Below are positions 23,670 through 33,076 of a stretch of 59,711 nucleotides of DNA, piece by piece. Below the pieces are notes generated by a model. That model did no database searches. It was not told the DNA's origin and saw nothing but the letters and a program-made list of their open reading frames with translations. The stretch's first letter is position 1, and each line of letters starts with the position of its first letter. The position numbers and the translations under genes are program-made. The stretch lies in the NCBI GenBank assembly GCA_017458265.1, contig JAFTFV010000052.1, positions 1-59,711 on the forward strand, given 5' to 3'. This DNA is from Bacteroidales bacterium (lineage in GTDB: Bacteria > Bacteroidota > Bacteroidia > Bacteroidales > UBA932).

Positions 23670-23694
23670 ATTCTTCGCTTCGCTCAGAATGACA
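23668..23694 (-). repeat. Palindromic repeat, copy 1 (between asnS and udk)
   Basis: On the minus strand it reads TGTCATTCTGAGCGAAGCGA and continues to AATCT at 23,668. The copy inside metG at 34,699-34,725 has the same framework with a few substitutions. It starts inside the asnS stop codon. Confidence 0.7.
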
Positions 23695-23717
23695 AGAAAG
23701 TTCAGAACGACAAGAGT

Positions 23718-24347
23718 ATGTTAGTAATTGGTATCGCCGGAGGTTCCGGCTCTGGAAAAACAACAGTTGTAAGGGCAATAACGGAACAGCTTCATGGCCG
23801 CGTGGTCGTAATACCACAGGATTCCTACTACAAGGATTCAAGCCATGTTCCCGTGGAGGAAAGGAAGAACATCAACTTCGACCACCCCGACGCCATCGAC
23901 TGGAAACTCATGTGCCAGCAGGTAAGGGAACTCAAGGCCGGACGCACAGTAGAACAGCCTGTATACTCCTACATTACCTGCTCCCGTTCAACTACGGAAA
24001 CCGTCACAGTTGAACCCGCCGATGTAATCATCGTAGAAGGCATCCTCATCTTCACCTGCAAGGAACTCAGGGACCAGATGAACATCAAGATTTTCGTCGA
24101 TGCCGACGATGACGACCGCCTCATGCGCATAATAGTGCGCGACATCGCCGAACGCGGCCGCACCATTGAAACCGCAATCGAGCATTACTGCGACACCGTC
24201 AAACCCATGCACCTCCAGTTCATCGAGCCCTCAAAGAGGTATGCCGATGTGATTGTCCCGCAGGGCGGCCATAACAAAGTTGCAATTGACATTATCACCA
24301 ACACCGTAGAGAAAGCCCTGCAGAGCAAGCAGCAAAAACGCAGATAA
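23718..24347 (+). CDS. udk: Uridine kinase
   Basis: A 209-residue P-loop kinase that phosphorylates uridine and cytidine with ATP or GTP in pyrimidine salvage. Walker A is GIAGGSGSGKTT (6-17). QDSYYKD, FDHPDAIDW and the DRLMRRIxRD-like stretch (DRLMRIIVRDIAERG) are family signatures. Length is normal. The stop overlaps the next start (TAATG), so it is coupled to the TonB-like gene. Confidence 0.93.
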   Translation: MLVIGIAGGSGSGKTTVVRAITEQLHGRVVVIPQDSYYKDSSHVPVEERKNINFDHPDAIDWKLMCQQVRELKAGRTVEQPVYSYITCSRSTTETVTVEPADVIIVEGILIFTCKELRDQMNIKIFVDADDDDRLMRIIVRDIAERGRTIETAIEHYCDTVKPMHLQFIEPSKRYADVIVPQGGHNKVAIDIITNTVEKALQSKQQKRR

Positions 24348-25057
24348 TGAGTCGCTTATCCGATGAAACCAAAGCCGGACTTTACATCACCGCGATTGTT
24401 CATGTCGCGGTGATTATTGTACTTTTGGTTACCCGGATAGGTTCTGAATGGAAAAAAGAGAACAGCTTCGTCCTTGACTTCACCAAAATGGAGGAAAAGG
24501 AAAAAGAGGCCGAGGAGAAACTGTTCAAGGAGCTCACCGCCGAAAAGCTGGAAGAGCTGATCGCTGCAGCCCAGGGCATTCCCATCAGGAACGTAGCCGT
24601 GGACCGCAGCGCCCTCAAGGACGACAGGGGCACCAATGCCGAAGAACTCTACAAAGAGGCTGAACGCCTTGCCCAGGACCTGAAAGACGGCCAGAACCGC
24701 ACCCGGGAAGAAGACGAGGTAGTTGCCGCTCCCATCAAGAAAGAAGAGCCCAAAAAGGAAGAGCAGAAGCCTTATTCCGGGCCTTCTGTCCTTTCCTGGA
24801 GCCTGGACGGCAGGAAGGCATCCCATCTGCCGATTCCCGCATACCGCTGCTACGGAGCCGGCGAGGTTACGGTTATTATCGGCGTAAACAACCGCGGCGA
24901 CGTGGTCAAGGCCAAGGTGGACGACAGTACTTCCTCAAAGGATGACTGCCTCAGAACCTTCGCCGTACGCGCGGCACGACTTTCGAAGTTCTCATCCTCC
25001 CAGACGGCTCCCTCAACGCAGATGGGGACTATAACTTATGCATTCATAGCACAATGA
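24347..25057 (+). CDS. TonB-like energy transducer protein
   Basis: A 236-residue protein with an N-terminal TM anchor (about 13-29, ITAIVHVAVIIVLLVT), a Glu/Lys-rich helical spacer, a Lys/Glu/Pro segment (KKEEPKKEEQKPYSGPS) and a C-terminal beta-rich domain in the TonB_C position (GAGEVTVIIGVNNRGDVVKAKV ... AARLSKFSSS). This order is that of TonB or TolA-like periplasm-spanning proteins. Whether it energises a SusC-type transporter is not known. No ExbB/ExbD genes lie nearby. It overlaps the next gene by 4 nt. Confidence 0.65.
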   Translation: MSRLSDETKAGLYITAIVHVAVIIVLLVTRIGSEWKKENSFVLDFTKMEEKEKEAEEKLFKELTAEKLEELIAAAQGIPIRNVAVDRSALKDDRGTNAEELYKEAERLAQDLKDGQNRTREEDEVVAAPIKKEEPKKEEQKPYSGPSVLSWSLDGRKASHLPIPAYRCYGAGEVTVIIGVNNRGDVVKAKVDDSTSSKDDCLRTFAVRAARLSKFSSSQTAPSTQMGTITYAFIAQ

Positions 25058-25899
25058 AAAAGATCATCCTGACACTTTTCATGATATTGGCGGCCGCATT
25101 CACGCTGTCAGCCCAGGGCAGGGTGTCCACAAAAAAATATATCATTTCGGACTTCACCGACAAGATTACCAAGGTGGTGCTTCCGGGCAGCAACGTGCTG
25201 GACGGGGCAATCCGCCAGGCTGTCGTAAGCTCCTGGACCATCTCCCCCTTCGAGTTCTGCACTCCCGCAGAGTTCGAAAAGCTCAAGAAGTCATCAGACT
25301 ACTATTTCCTGCTGTCGGCCGCTACCCAGTTCAAGGGCGAGATGGCGCCGTCCATCGTATTCCTTACGCTGGTAAAAGGCGGGCCTGAGGCCGCAGAAGG
25401 TATCAGCGGCATGCACGAAGTAATATCCCTGCCGATGTGCCAGTCCGGCCTCAGCTCCGGAAGGGACCTTGTCTATCTTGGCGCCATCGTGAACGCCGTC
25501 CAGACCTTCACGGCAGAAGCCATGGAATCCGAAAAGGTTGCCTACATGGGCCCCGACTGGTTCAATTCCATCTATTCGAGGGAGGGGAAAATGATGCAGA
25601 TACTCATGTCAGAGGACGACATCGACCAAAGCGTGAAAAACCCGTCCAAGTATCTGGACGAGGACTTCAAGATCGTTCCGGAGGACGATGTAGACAACGC
25701 CTTCCTTACAGAGAATTTCAACACCCTCTGCAGCTACGTGGTTGCACCCGCAGGCCTCAACCAGGGTTCCTGGTGCTATACAATGCTCTTCGAGGCGGGA
25801 ACCGGCAGGCTCTTCTACATCACAAGGCATAAACTGTCGGCAATGAAAGGTCCGGGATTCCTCACATCGGACTTCAAGAAAATCGCCCGGGGCCGATGA
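25054..25899 (+). CDS. Exported protein of unknown function
   Basis: A 281-residue protein with an N-terminal signal peptide (about 1-21, ILTLFMILAAAFTLSAQG). The mature part has mixed alpha/beta character and no motif I recognise. It overlaps the TonB-like gene before it and the M16 peptidase after it by 4 nt each (ATGA), so the three are co-translated. The context suggests an envelope function. Confidence 0.6.
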   Translation: MKKIILTLFMILAAAFTLSAQGRVSTKKYIISDFTDKITKVVLPGSNVLDGAIRQAVVSSWTISPFEFCTPAEFEKLKKSSDYYFLLSAATQFKGEMAPSIVFLTLVKGGPEAAEGISGMHEVISLPMCQSGLSSGRDLVYLGAIVNAVQTFTAEAMESEKVAYMGPDWFNSIYSREGKMMQILMSEDDIDQSVKNPSKYLDEDFKIVPEDDVDNAFLTENFNTLCSYVVAPAGLNQGSWCYTMLFEAGTGRLFYITRHKLSAMKGPGFLTSDFKKIARGR

Positions 25900-27063
25900 T
25901 TACAGGAACAGCACCTTCCGGACTCCGCTATGCCGTTGAGCGCAGCGGCAGGGCTGCAGCCTGCTGTGCCCTGTCCATAAGCTGCGGCACCCGCTGTGAA
26001 AAGGGCTTCCCCGCCGGAACCGCCCATTTCACGGAGCACGCCATCTTCCGTGGCACCAAGCGCCACAGTGCATCCTACATCAACTCCTGCCTTGACCGCC
26101 TCGGAGGCGAACTCAACGCCTATACCACCAAGGAGGAAATCGTCATCCACGCCACCGTGCTCAAGGAAGACATCGGCAAGGCCGCCCGGCTCCTTTTCGA
26201 ACTGGCCACCGAACCCACCTTCCCCGATGCCGAAATCGAGACCGAGCGCGGCGTCATCCTGGACGAGATAATCTCTTACAAAGACACCCCTGCCGATGAC
26301 GTCTACGACGCCTTCGAGGGCCTCCTGTTCAAAGGGACAGACCTTGAAACGCCCATCCTGGGCATCACTGCCTCGGTAAAGAAAATCACACCCGCCATGC
26401 TCCGCCGCTTCGTTCAGGAGAATTTCCTCCCCTCACGCATGGCCTTCACCATCGTTGCCGATATCGACGAGGCGAAGATGGAAAAACAAATCCTTAAACT
26501 TGACCGCGATGTCTTTCCACAAAACAGTTGACAAGCACAACCATGAGGTTAATGCGGTGATCGGAGGATTTGCACCGTCTCTTCATGAGATGCCGGACAG
26601 ACTTGTTGCGGCCTTCCTGGTGAACATCCTTGGCGGCCCGGCATCCAATTCCCTCCTGAACGCCGAGCTCCGGGAAAAACGCGGCTGGGTATATGGAATA
26701 GAGTGTTCGTACACCCAATATGCCGACACCGGCATAGTAGCGATAAGCTTCGGCTGCGACAAGGAGAATCTTGAGAAATGCAAATCGGCCATTTACAAGA
26801 TACTCGAGAAGCTCTGCAGCACTCCCCTTTCGGAAACGCGCCTAAAGGCCTGCAGAAAGCAGCTCCTGGGGCAGATTGCCCTATCCGGCGAATCCTCAGA
26901 AGCCCGCTGCCTTTCCATGGGCAAGAGCCTCCTCTCCTGGGGCGCCATCATGTCCCCCGAAGAGACCCGCAAACAACTGGAAGCCATCTCCCCTGCCGAC
27001 ATCCAGGCCATGGCCCGGCGGCTGTTTGCACCGGCGGTGCTGTCTGAGCTGGTATACCTGTAG
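25896..27063 (+). pseudogene. M16 zinc peptidase (insulinase family) with a frameshift
   Basis: The first frame (25,896-26,531, 211 codons) holds the active site HFTEH with the HxxEH order and the downstream ERGVILDEI glutamate. It then ends in a TGA at 26,529-26,531. The second half continues in another frame from about 26,513 to TAG at 27,061-27,063: DKHNHEVNAVIGGFAP, NILGGPASNSLLNAELREKRGWVYG, the classical C-lobe of Bacteroidota M16 peptidases. Together they would make about 390 residues, near the family norm of 410. The shift equals one extra base. It is either a sequencing or assembly error, a recent mutation, or a split gene with two subunits, as some M16 peptidases have. Confidence 0.75.
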
Positions 27064-27100
27064 GCTGCGACCTCTGCGCATTTTTGTCAATGCGCGCGTA

Positions 27101-29299
27101 TCAGTTGGCGACTTCGCAGAGGAATTTGATGCGGACGAGGCGGATTTCGAGGTCTTCGTAGTCCGATGAGAGGGCTGCGCGGGCTTCGTCCAGGGAGTCG
27201 GATGTGGCTTCGTTCCTGAACCAGTCGTAGATTTCCTCTACAACCTCAGGGTCAAGCACTTCCTTGATGTAATAGTTGATGTTGACTTTGGTGCCCGTGG
27301 CGACGATGCCTTCGATTTCTGCAAGGAGTTCATCCATGTCCAGGCCTTTGGAATCGGCAATGTCTTCAAGCGAGAGTTTGCGGTCGATGGACTGGATGAT
27401 GTAGACCTTGTTGCCGGATTTGGAGGCTACTGACTTTACTACGAAGTCGTCCGGGCGCTCTATTTCGTTCTCCTCAACATATTTCGCGATAAGGTCAACG
27501 AACGGCTGGCCGAACTTGCGGGCCTTGCCCTCTCCCACGCCCTGGCACTTTTCGGAGAGTTCCTTGAGCGTGAGCGGGTATACTATGGTCATATCCTCCA
27601 GGGACGGGTCTGAGAACACCATCCAGGGCTGGAGTTTAAGCTTCTTTGCGACATCCTTGCGGAGGTCCTTAAGCATCTTGAGGAGAATCTCGTCTCCTCC
27701 GCCGCCGCCACCGGCGGGTACGGGATCATCGTCTTCGTCATCAACGCCGTCGGAGAAGGTGCGGTCTTCCACCAGCATTACCGGATGTGGATGCAGGAAG
27801 AATTCAAGGCCTTCGTCAGTTGCAGTTATGAGGCCATAGTTGTCGATGTCCTTGTCAAGATAGTGCAAGATGAGGCCCTGATGGATGACGGCGGCCCAGA
27901 AACGGGTGTCATGGTCGCTTCCGGCGCCGAACATGGGCAGCTGGTCATGGTTATAGGACTTGACCATGGCGGTTGAAACGCCGGCAAGGATATTTGCCAG
28001 ATGTTCCAGCTTGAAGTTCTCCTTCAGATTGTCCATGAGCTCCAGCACCATGCAAAGCTCTTTCTGGCCGTCGAAACGCTCTTTGGGATGGAGGCAGTTG
28101 TCGCAGCAGCCGCAGTTCTCCTGTGGATAATCCTCCCCGAAATAGTTGAGAAGCAGCTTTCTCCTGCACTGGCCGGATTCGGCATAGGCGACGGTTTCAT
28201 TCAGCAGCTGCTTGCCGATTTCCTGCTCTGACACGGGCTTCCCCTGCATGAATTTTTCCAGCTTCTGGATGTCCTTGTAGCTGTAATATGTGATGCAGAC
28301 GCCCTCGCGGCCGTCACGGCCGGCGCGACCGGTTTCCTGATAGTAGCCTTCTATGCTCTTTGGGATGTCATAGTGGATGACAAAGCGCACATCCGGCTTG
28401 TCTATGCCCATGCCGAAGGCGATGGTTGCCACTATGACATCTATCTCTTCCATGAGGAACTTGTCCTGGGTTTCCGCCCTTGTCTTGGCATCCAGGCCGG
28501 CATGATAAGGCAGAGCCTTGATGCCGTTGATTGCGAGCACCTGTGCCAGATCCTCCACTTTCTTGCGGCTGAGGCAGTATATGATGCCGCTCTTGCCGGG
28601 GTTCTGGCGGATGAAGCGTATTATGTCCTTTTCCGGTTCCACCTTGTCCCTCACCTCATAATAGAGATTCGGCCTGTTGAATGAAGACTTGAAGACCTTT
28701 GCATCCTGGATGCGAAGGTTCTTGAGGATGTCGCTCTGGACCTTTGGGGTTGCCGTTGCCGTAAGGGCTATGACGGGCGCCGGCTGGATATCTTCGATGA
28801 TTGAGCGTATCTTCCGGTATTCCGGGCGGAAGTCGTGCCCCCATTCCGAAATACAATGTGCCTCATCAACGGCGTAGAAGGATATCTTGATTTCCTTCAG
28901 AAGGTTGATATTCTCTTCCTTGGTAAGGGATTCAGGCGCGACGTACAGCATCTTTGTAACCCCGCTCAGGAGGTCCTGCTGCACTTCTGCAAGCTGGTTA
29001 CGGCTCAGGGATGAGTTCAGAAAATGCGCAATGCCTTCCTGCTCTGTTTCAAACCCGCGGATTACATCCACCTGGTTTTTCATGAGTGCAATAAGCGGAG
29101 ATATGATTATTGCAGTTCCCTCCATGAGAAGAGCCGGCAGCTGGTAGCACAGTGATTTGCCTCCGCCGGTGGGCATAAGTACAAATGCATTTCCTCCCTC
29201 TACAAGGTGACGGATTATCTGTTCCTGGTCCCCTTTGAAGGCGTCATAACCGAAGAAAGTCTTCAGTTTTGCATGCATGGCTACGGAATCAACGGGCAT
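27101..29299 (-). CDS. recQ: RecQ-type ATP-dependent DNA helicase
   Basis: A 732-residue 3'-5' helicase for recombination and fork repair. I start at ATG 29,299 (MPVDSVAM); MHAKLKTFFGY (29,278) is also possible, and an ORF start further upstream lacks support. Motifs are Walker A MPTGGGKS, YVAPESLTKEENI, DEAHCISEWGHDFRPEYR, ALTATATPKV, GIIYCLSRKKVE, IAFGMGIDKPDVRFVIH and QETGRAGRDG. The RecQ zinc site follows (CRRKLLLNYFG, CGCCDNC). The C-terminus has an HRDC-like domain (about 540-620) and a helical extension typical of Bacteroidales RecQ. It is convergent with the M16 gene and divergent from the FKBP gene. Confidence 0.92.
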   Translation of the reverse strand: MPVDSVAMHAKLKTFFGYDAFKGDQEQIIRHLVEGGNAFVLMPTGGGKSLCYQLPALLMEGTAIIISPLIALMKNQVDVIRGFETEQEGIAHFLNSSLSRNQLAEVQQDLLSGVTKMLYVAPESLTKEENINLLKEIKISFYAVDEAHCISEWGHDFRPEYRKIRSIIEDIQPAPVIALTATATPKVQSDILKNLRIQDAKVFKSSFNRPNLYYEVRDKVEPEKDIIRFIRQNPGKSGIIYCLSRKKVEDLAQVLAINGIKALPYHAGLDAKTRAETQDKFLMEEIDVIVATIAFGMGIDKPDVRFVIHYDIPKSIEGYYQETGRAGRDGREGVCITYYSYKDIQKLEKFMQGKPVSEQEIGKQLLNETVAYAESGQCRRKLLLNYFGEDYPQENCGCCDNCLHPKERFDGQKELCMVLELMDNLKENFKLEHLANILAGVSTAMVKSYNHDQLPMFGAGSDHDTRFWAAVIHQGLILHYLDKDIDNYGLITATDEGLEFFLHPHPVMLVEDRTFSDGVDDEDDDPVPAGGGGGGDEILLKMLKDLRKDVAKKLKLQPWMVFSDPSLEDMTIVYPLTLKELSEKCQGVGEGKARKFGQPFVDLIAKYVEENEIERPDDFVVKSVASKSGNKVYIIQSIDRKLSLEDIADSKGLDMDELLAEIEGIVATGTKVNINYYIKEVLDPEVVEEIYDWFRNEATSDSLDEARAALSSDYEDLEIRLVRIKFLCEVAN

Positions 29300-29409
29300 A
29301 TGCGGTAGTTCTGTTGGTCCTAATATAGCGAATAAAATCGACAAAACAAAATAATCGGTCCGCTTTCCAAAGAGAAAATAAAAATCAGAGTTTTATGAAA
29401 AATAATGAT

Positions 29410-29417
29410 TATCTTTG
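29410..29417 (+). promoter_or_regulatory. Promoter -7 box for the FKBP gene
   Basis: TATCTTTG matches TAnnTTTG and lies 62 nt before ATG 29,480. No clean TTG is seen at the -33 position. The 180-nt gap between the divergent recQ and FKBP genes shows no other feature. Confidence 0.4.
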
Positions 29418-29479
29418 CAGACTGGGCACGAAAAACGCCCCCAAGTTTGAATTTTAGAACGTTATAAAGTTATATTGTT

Positions 29480-30241
29480 ATGAAGATTTCAAAGATTTTT
29501 GCAGCTGCAGCACTTGCAATCGCAGTTGTTTCCTGTGGCTCCCCCAAGGTAGAGGGCTCAAAGGAAATCCAGTCCCTTCTTCCTTCCAAAGGCGAGGTTG
29601 ATTCCACCTCCTACCTCCTTGGTGTAAACTTCGGTCTGGTCATCACCCAGAACGGTTTCGGCAACCTTAACATGTCCCAGCTCCAGAAGGGCCTCAAGGA
29701 CGCTCTGAACGCAAAGGAAGGCGAGCCCATGGACTCCGTATTCGTAAAGCAGTTCAAGATTGATCCTTCCCAGATGAACATGATCATCAACGGTTATCTC
29801 CAGAAGCGCACCGCTTACGAAGGCGCTCTCAACAAGGAGAAGGGTGACATCTTCCGCCGTGACTTCTACGCAAAGAACAGCGCAGACTCCACAGCATCCG
29901 GTATCGTTTACCTCATCCAGGATTCCGGCAGCGAGGTTCACGCAGTCTCCGACCGTGACACCGTAAAGGTCAACTATCGCGGTACCCTCATCGACGGCAA
30001 GGAATTCGACAAGAACGAAGGCATCACCTTCCCTCTTAACCGTGTTATCCGCGGCTGGACAGAAGGCATGAAGCTCGTTGGCGAAGGTGGCAAGATCACC
30101 CTCGTTATCCCTGCAGAACTCGCTTATGGCGAGCGCGGTCCCCGCAACATCGGCAGCAACAGCACCCTTATCTTCGACGTTGACCTCCTCGAGGTTCATC
30201 CTTACGTAGAGCCCGCTCCCGTACCTGCAAAGAAGAAGTAA
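29480..30241 (+). CDS. FKBP-type peptidyl-prolyl isomerase, lipoprotein
   Basis: A 253-residue protein with a lipoprotein signal (lipobox VVSC, C19). The N-terminal helical dimerisation domain (FKBP_N, about 35-140) is followed by the isomerase domain (about 155-240): DTVKVNYRGTLIDGKEFD, GWTEGMKLVGEGGKITLVIP, AYGERG, LIFDVDLLEV. It helps fold exported proteins, as Mip and FkpA do. The DUF3127 gene follows 3 nt later, probably in the same transcript. Confidence 0.92.
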   Translation: MKISKIFAAAALAIAVVSCGSPKVEGSKEIQSLLPSKGEVDSTSYLLGVNFGLVITQNGFGNLNMSQLQKGLKDALNAKEGEPMDSVFVKQFKIDPSQMNMIINGYLQKRTAYEGALNKEKGDIFRRDFYAKNSADSTASGIVYLIQDSGSEVHAVSDRDTVKVNYRGTLIDGKEFDKNEGITFPLNRVIRGWTEGMKLVGEGGKITLVIPAELAYGERGPRNIGSNSTLIFDVDLLEVHPYVEPAPVPAKKK

Positions 30242-30244
30242 GCC

Positions 30245-30691
30245 ATGGCACTCGAACTGGAAGGCACCATCCGCCAGAAGCTGGGCGAACAGTCCGGTTC
30301 ATCGGCACGCGGTGCATGGGTAAAGCAGGAATTCCTCCTGGAGTATCCGGACGGCAACTACACCGCCCAGGTGTGCCTTACCGCCTTCGGTCAGGACAAG
30401 GTCCAGGAGCTCCAGAAGTACCAGGTAGGAGACAGAGTGAAGGTTTCCTTCAACCTCCGCAGCCGTGAATTCAACGGCAGGTGGTACACCGACATTTCCG
30501 TCTGGAGGATTGCTCCCGCCGGCGCAGTTGCCCCTGCAGCACCGCAGGCCCCTGCATACCAGCCACAGGCTCCGGCATATCAGCCGGCAGCACCCGCCTA
30601 CCAGAGCGCCCCTGCGGCACCTCAGGCCCCGGCATACGAAGCTCCCGCTCCGTCCATTGACGATATGCCAGGAGACGATCTGCCATTCTAA
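30245..30691 (+). CDS. DUF3127 OB-fold-like protein with SSB-like acidic tip
   Basis: A 148-residue protein. The N-terminal domain (1-95) matches DUF3127 (ELEGTIRQKLGEQSG, KQEFLLEY, RWYTDISVWRI). A 45-residue Ala/Pro/Tyr/Gln linker with repeated PAYQ units and the ending DDMPGDDLPF follow. That tail looks like the C-terminal tip of single-stranded DNA-binding proteins, which binds partners such as DnaG and RecQ, both encoded here. An SSB-related role is inferred. Confidence 0.75.
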   Translation: MALELEGTIRQKLGEQSGSSARGAWVKQEFLLEYPDGNYTAQVCLTAFGQDKVQELQKYQVGDRVKVSFNLRSREFNGRWYTDISVWRIAPAGAVAPAAPQAPAYQPQAPAYQPAAPAYQSAPAAPQAPAYEAPAPSIDDMPGDDLPF

Positions 30692-30707
30692 AGAATGGCT
30701 CAAATAG

Positions 30708-30747
30708 GTATCCGTCCTTGAAAACGCCCGTTTTTAAGGACGGATAC
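30708..30747. terminator. Long hairpin after the DUF3127 gene
   Basis: GTATCCGTCCTT (30,708-30,719) and AAGGACGGATAC (30,736-30,747) are perfect complements, and inside them AAAAC/GTTTT also pair around GCCC. A related half-copy (ATTTCTAAGGACGG) ends at about 30,795. A smaller palindrome GCCATTCT/AGAATGGC spans the DUF3127 stop (30,682-30,699). It probably ends the FKBP-DUF3127 transcript, though the U-run is short. Confidence 0.5.
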
Positions 30748-30824
30748 TTTATATAGAGGTGTTCATCCTCAAAAATGACCATTTCTAAGGACGGCTGACG
30801 TTTTTTTCTTATCTTTGTATTCTT

Positions 30825-31109
30825 ATGAGAACTTGGAGAATAACTAAAGACATAATTTTCCTGTTTATCGCCTTCTGGCTCATTTCTACCGGAAGGTTTC
30901 TGCCCATTCTGTTCGGGCTTATAGTCATTGCATGGTACGGATATGACCTGTACAACGTAGCCAGGGCTATGATTCTGGAGAAGAAGGCAGCAGCCATGCA
31001 GGAGCAGGAACCCCAGCAGGGCCCTATCACCACACAGGCACAGGATGACGGGAAGATTACCCTTACGAATTCACACGAAATAAAGGAAGCAGACTTCGAG
31101 AAGGAATGA
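30825..31109 (+). CDS. Small membrane protein
   Basis: A 94-residue protein with two hydrophobic segments (about 8-22 and 26-42) and a polar Gln-rich C-terminus. Family not recognised. TATCTTTG at 30,810-30,817 is a -7 box match so close to the ATG that the mRNA would be nearly leaderless. It overlaps dnaG by 4 nt (ATGA), so it heads the dnaG-metG run. Confidence 0.6.
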   Translation: MRTWRITKDIIFLFIAFWLISTGRFLPILFGLIVIAWYGYDLYNVARAMILEKKAAAMQEQEPQQGPITTQAQDDGKITLTNSHEIKEADFEKE

Positions 31110-33076
31110 TACCTCAGGCAACGAAAGACCTTATCCTTGACACCGCGCGCGTAGAAGACGTGGTGGGGGATTTCGTTACCTTGAAACGCCAGGGCGGCAG
31201 CCTGTGGGCATGCTGTCCTTTCCATAATGAAAAGACTCCTTCCTTCCATGTAGTACCGGCAAGGGGTATCTACAAGTGCTTCGGCTGCGGGAAATCCGGC
31301 ACTGCCGTTGGATTCCTCATGGACTATGAAAGGCTTTCGTACTCCGAGGCCCTCAGGTGGCTTGCAAAGAAATACAACATAGAAATAAAGGAAGAGGACG
31401 AAACGCCGGAGCAGATAGCTGCACGCCAGAGAAGCGAAAGCCTCATGGCCGTTTCCGAATTCGCCTTCAACTTCTACAGGGACCAGCTCAAGACCGTGGA
31501 AGGCCGTTCCATCGGCTACCAGTATTTCAGGAGCCGCGGACTGCTGGACGAGACCATTGACAAATGGGGCCTCGGATGGGCGCCAAAGTCCAAGGAGGCC
31601 TTTGTCACCGCCGCAAAGCAGGCCGGCTACAAGGACGAATACCTTCTGGAAACCGGCCTTGCCTCTGAATGGGAAGGCAAGGGCATCCATGACCGCTTCT
31701 ATGAGAGAGTGATGTTCCCCATCCACTCCGTGAGCGGCAGAGTAATCGCATTTGGCGGCAGAACGCTTCTGAAAGAGAAATCGGACAAGATTGCAAAATA
31801 TGTAAACTCCAAGGAAAGCGAGATTTACGTCAAGTCCCGTTCCCTCTACGGAATATACTTCGCAAAGAGCGAGATTTCCAAGCGGGACAAGTGCTACCTC
31901 ATGGAGGGATATCTGGACGTACTGTCCATGCACCAGGCCGGAATCACCAACTGCGTGGCTTCCAGCGGCACTTCCCTCACGGAAGAGCAGATCCGCATCA
32001 TCCGCAAGTTCACGGAGAACATAACCATCATGTACGACGGCGACAGCGCCGGCCTTCACGCCGCAATCCGCGCTATCGGCATGATACTCAAGGAGGGCAT
32101 GAATCCACGCGTGGTGTTCCTCCCGGACGGGGACGACCCCGACTCCTACTCCCGCAAGCATACGCTGGAGGAAATTCTGGAATTCATCGACACGCACGAG
32201 CAGGACGGCATCGCTTTCAAGACAGACCTCCTCCTCTCCGAAGCCGGCGATGATCCCCTGAAAAAGGCAGGCCTCATCAACGAAATTGCCGACACCGTCG
32301 CCGACATACCCGACGCCATCAAGCGCCAGGTATACGTAGACACCGTCGCCCGCAAGGTAGGCATCGAGGCCGATATCATCCAGGAGCGCGTTGCCAAAAC
32401 CCGCGACAAGAACGCCCGTGAGGCCGGCGCCGCAAGAATGCGTGAAGAAGCCAGGGAAAAGAGGGAACAGCAGCAGGCCCCAATACAGGCCGAACAGTCC
32501 ACCCAAAGGCAAATCCTCGAGGCCGATAAAATCACCGGTCCGTCGGAAAGGGAGCTTTTAAGCTTCATCCTCCAGAGCGGCCAGGACCCCCTCAACTTCG
32601 AGACTGATTCCGAATTCTACAACCCCGAAGGCGCCCAGACCGTAGCGGAATTCATCGACGAAGCCCTCGCTGCCGATGACACCGTCTTCACAAATCCGGC
32701 CTACCAGGCCACCTACGAGGCATATTTCGAACTTTACGACAAAGGACTCCCCCAGGATGACATCATCCTCCAGCTCCTGAACGGCGAGGACCGGACAGTC
32801 GCCACCGTCGCTGCCGATATTTCCACCCAGAAATACGAGCTCACGGTGCACAACTTCTCCGACGCCCTCACGACGCACGAATCCTGGCTCACCAACTTCG
32901 TCCCCCGCGCCATACTGGCATACCACGAAAAGCGCATTACCCTCATGCAGAACAACCTCATGAAGGAACTTGCCGATGCCGCCCCGGAGCGCCAGACCCA
33001 GATAATGGCCAGCCTGAGCCGCCTTAGCGAAATGAAAAAGACTATTAACTCCAAACTTGGAAGAGAGAAAAAATGA
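31106..33076 (+). CDS. dnaG: DNA primase
   Basis: A 656-residue primase of normal length that makes RNA primers at the replication fork. The CHC2 zinc finger is at [14 protein letters not shown] ... CFGCG (about 36-64). The catalytic core has FGGRTL and the Toprim domain with [15 protein letters not shown] and MYDGDSAG. A Gln-rich linker and a helicase-binding C-terminus follow. It overlaps the small membrane protein gene before it and metG after it by 4 nt each. Confidence 0.95.
   Translation: MIPQATKDLILDTARVEDVVGDFVTLKRQGGSLWACCPFHNEKTPSFHVVPARGIYKCFGCGKSGTAVGFLMDYERLSYSEALRWLAKKYNIEIKEEDETPEQIAARQRSESLMAVSEFAFNFYRDQLKTVEGRSIGYQYFRSRGLLDETIDKWGLGWAPKSKEAFVTAAKQAGYKDEYLLETGLASEWEGKGIHDRFYERVMFPIHSVSGRVIAFGGRTLLKEKSDKIAKYVNSKESEIYVKSRSLYGIYFAKSEISKRDKCYLMEGYLDVLSMHQAGITNCVASSGTSLTEEQIRIIRKFTENITIMYDGDSAGLHAAIRAIGMILKEGMNPRVVFLPDGDDPDSYSRKHTLEEILEFIDTHEQDGIAFKTDLLLSEAGDDPLKKAGLINEIADTVADIPDAIKRQVYVDTVARKVGIEADIIQERVAKTRDKNAREAGAARMREEAREKREQQQAPIQAEQSTQRQILEADKITGPSERELLSFILQSGQDPLNFETDSEFYNPEGAQTVAEFIDEALAADDTVFTNPAYQATYEAYFELYDKGLPQDDIILQLLNGEDRTVATVAADISTQKYELTVHNFSDALTTHESWLTNFVPRAILAYHEKRITLMQNNLMKELADAAPERQTQIMASLSRLSEMKKTINSKLGREKK

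Noticed and set aside
30809-32512. 567-residue minus-strand open frame opposite dnaG
   Set aside because: Exact antisense of dnaG and the small membrane protein gene, a by-product of codon bias; composition is not protein-like.
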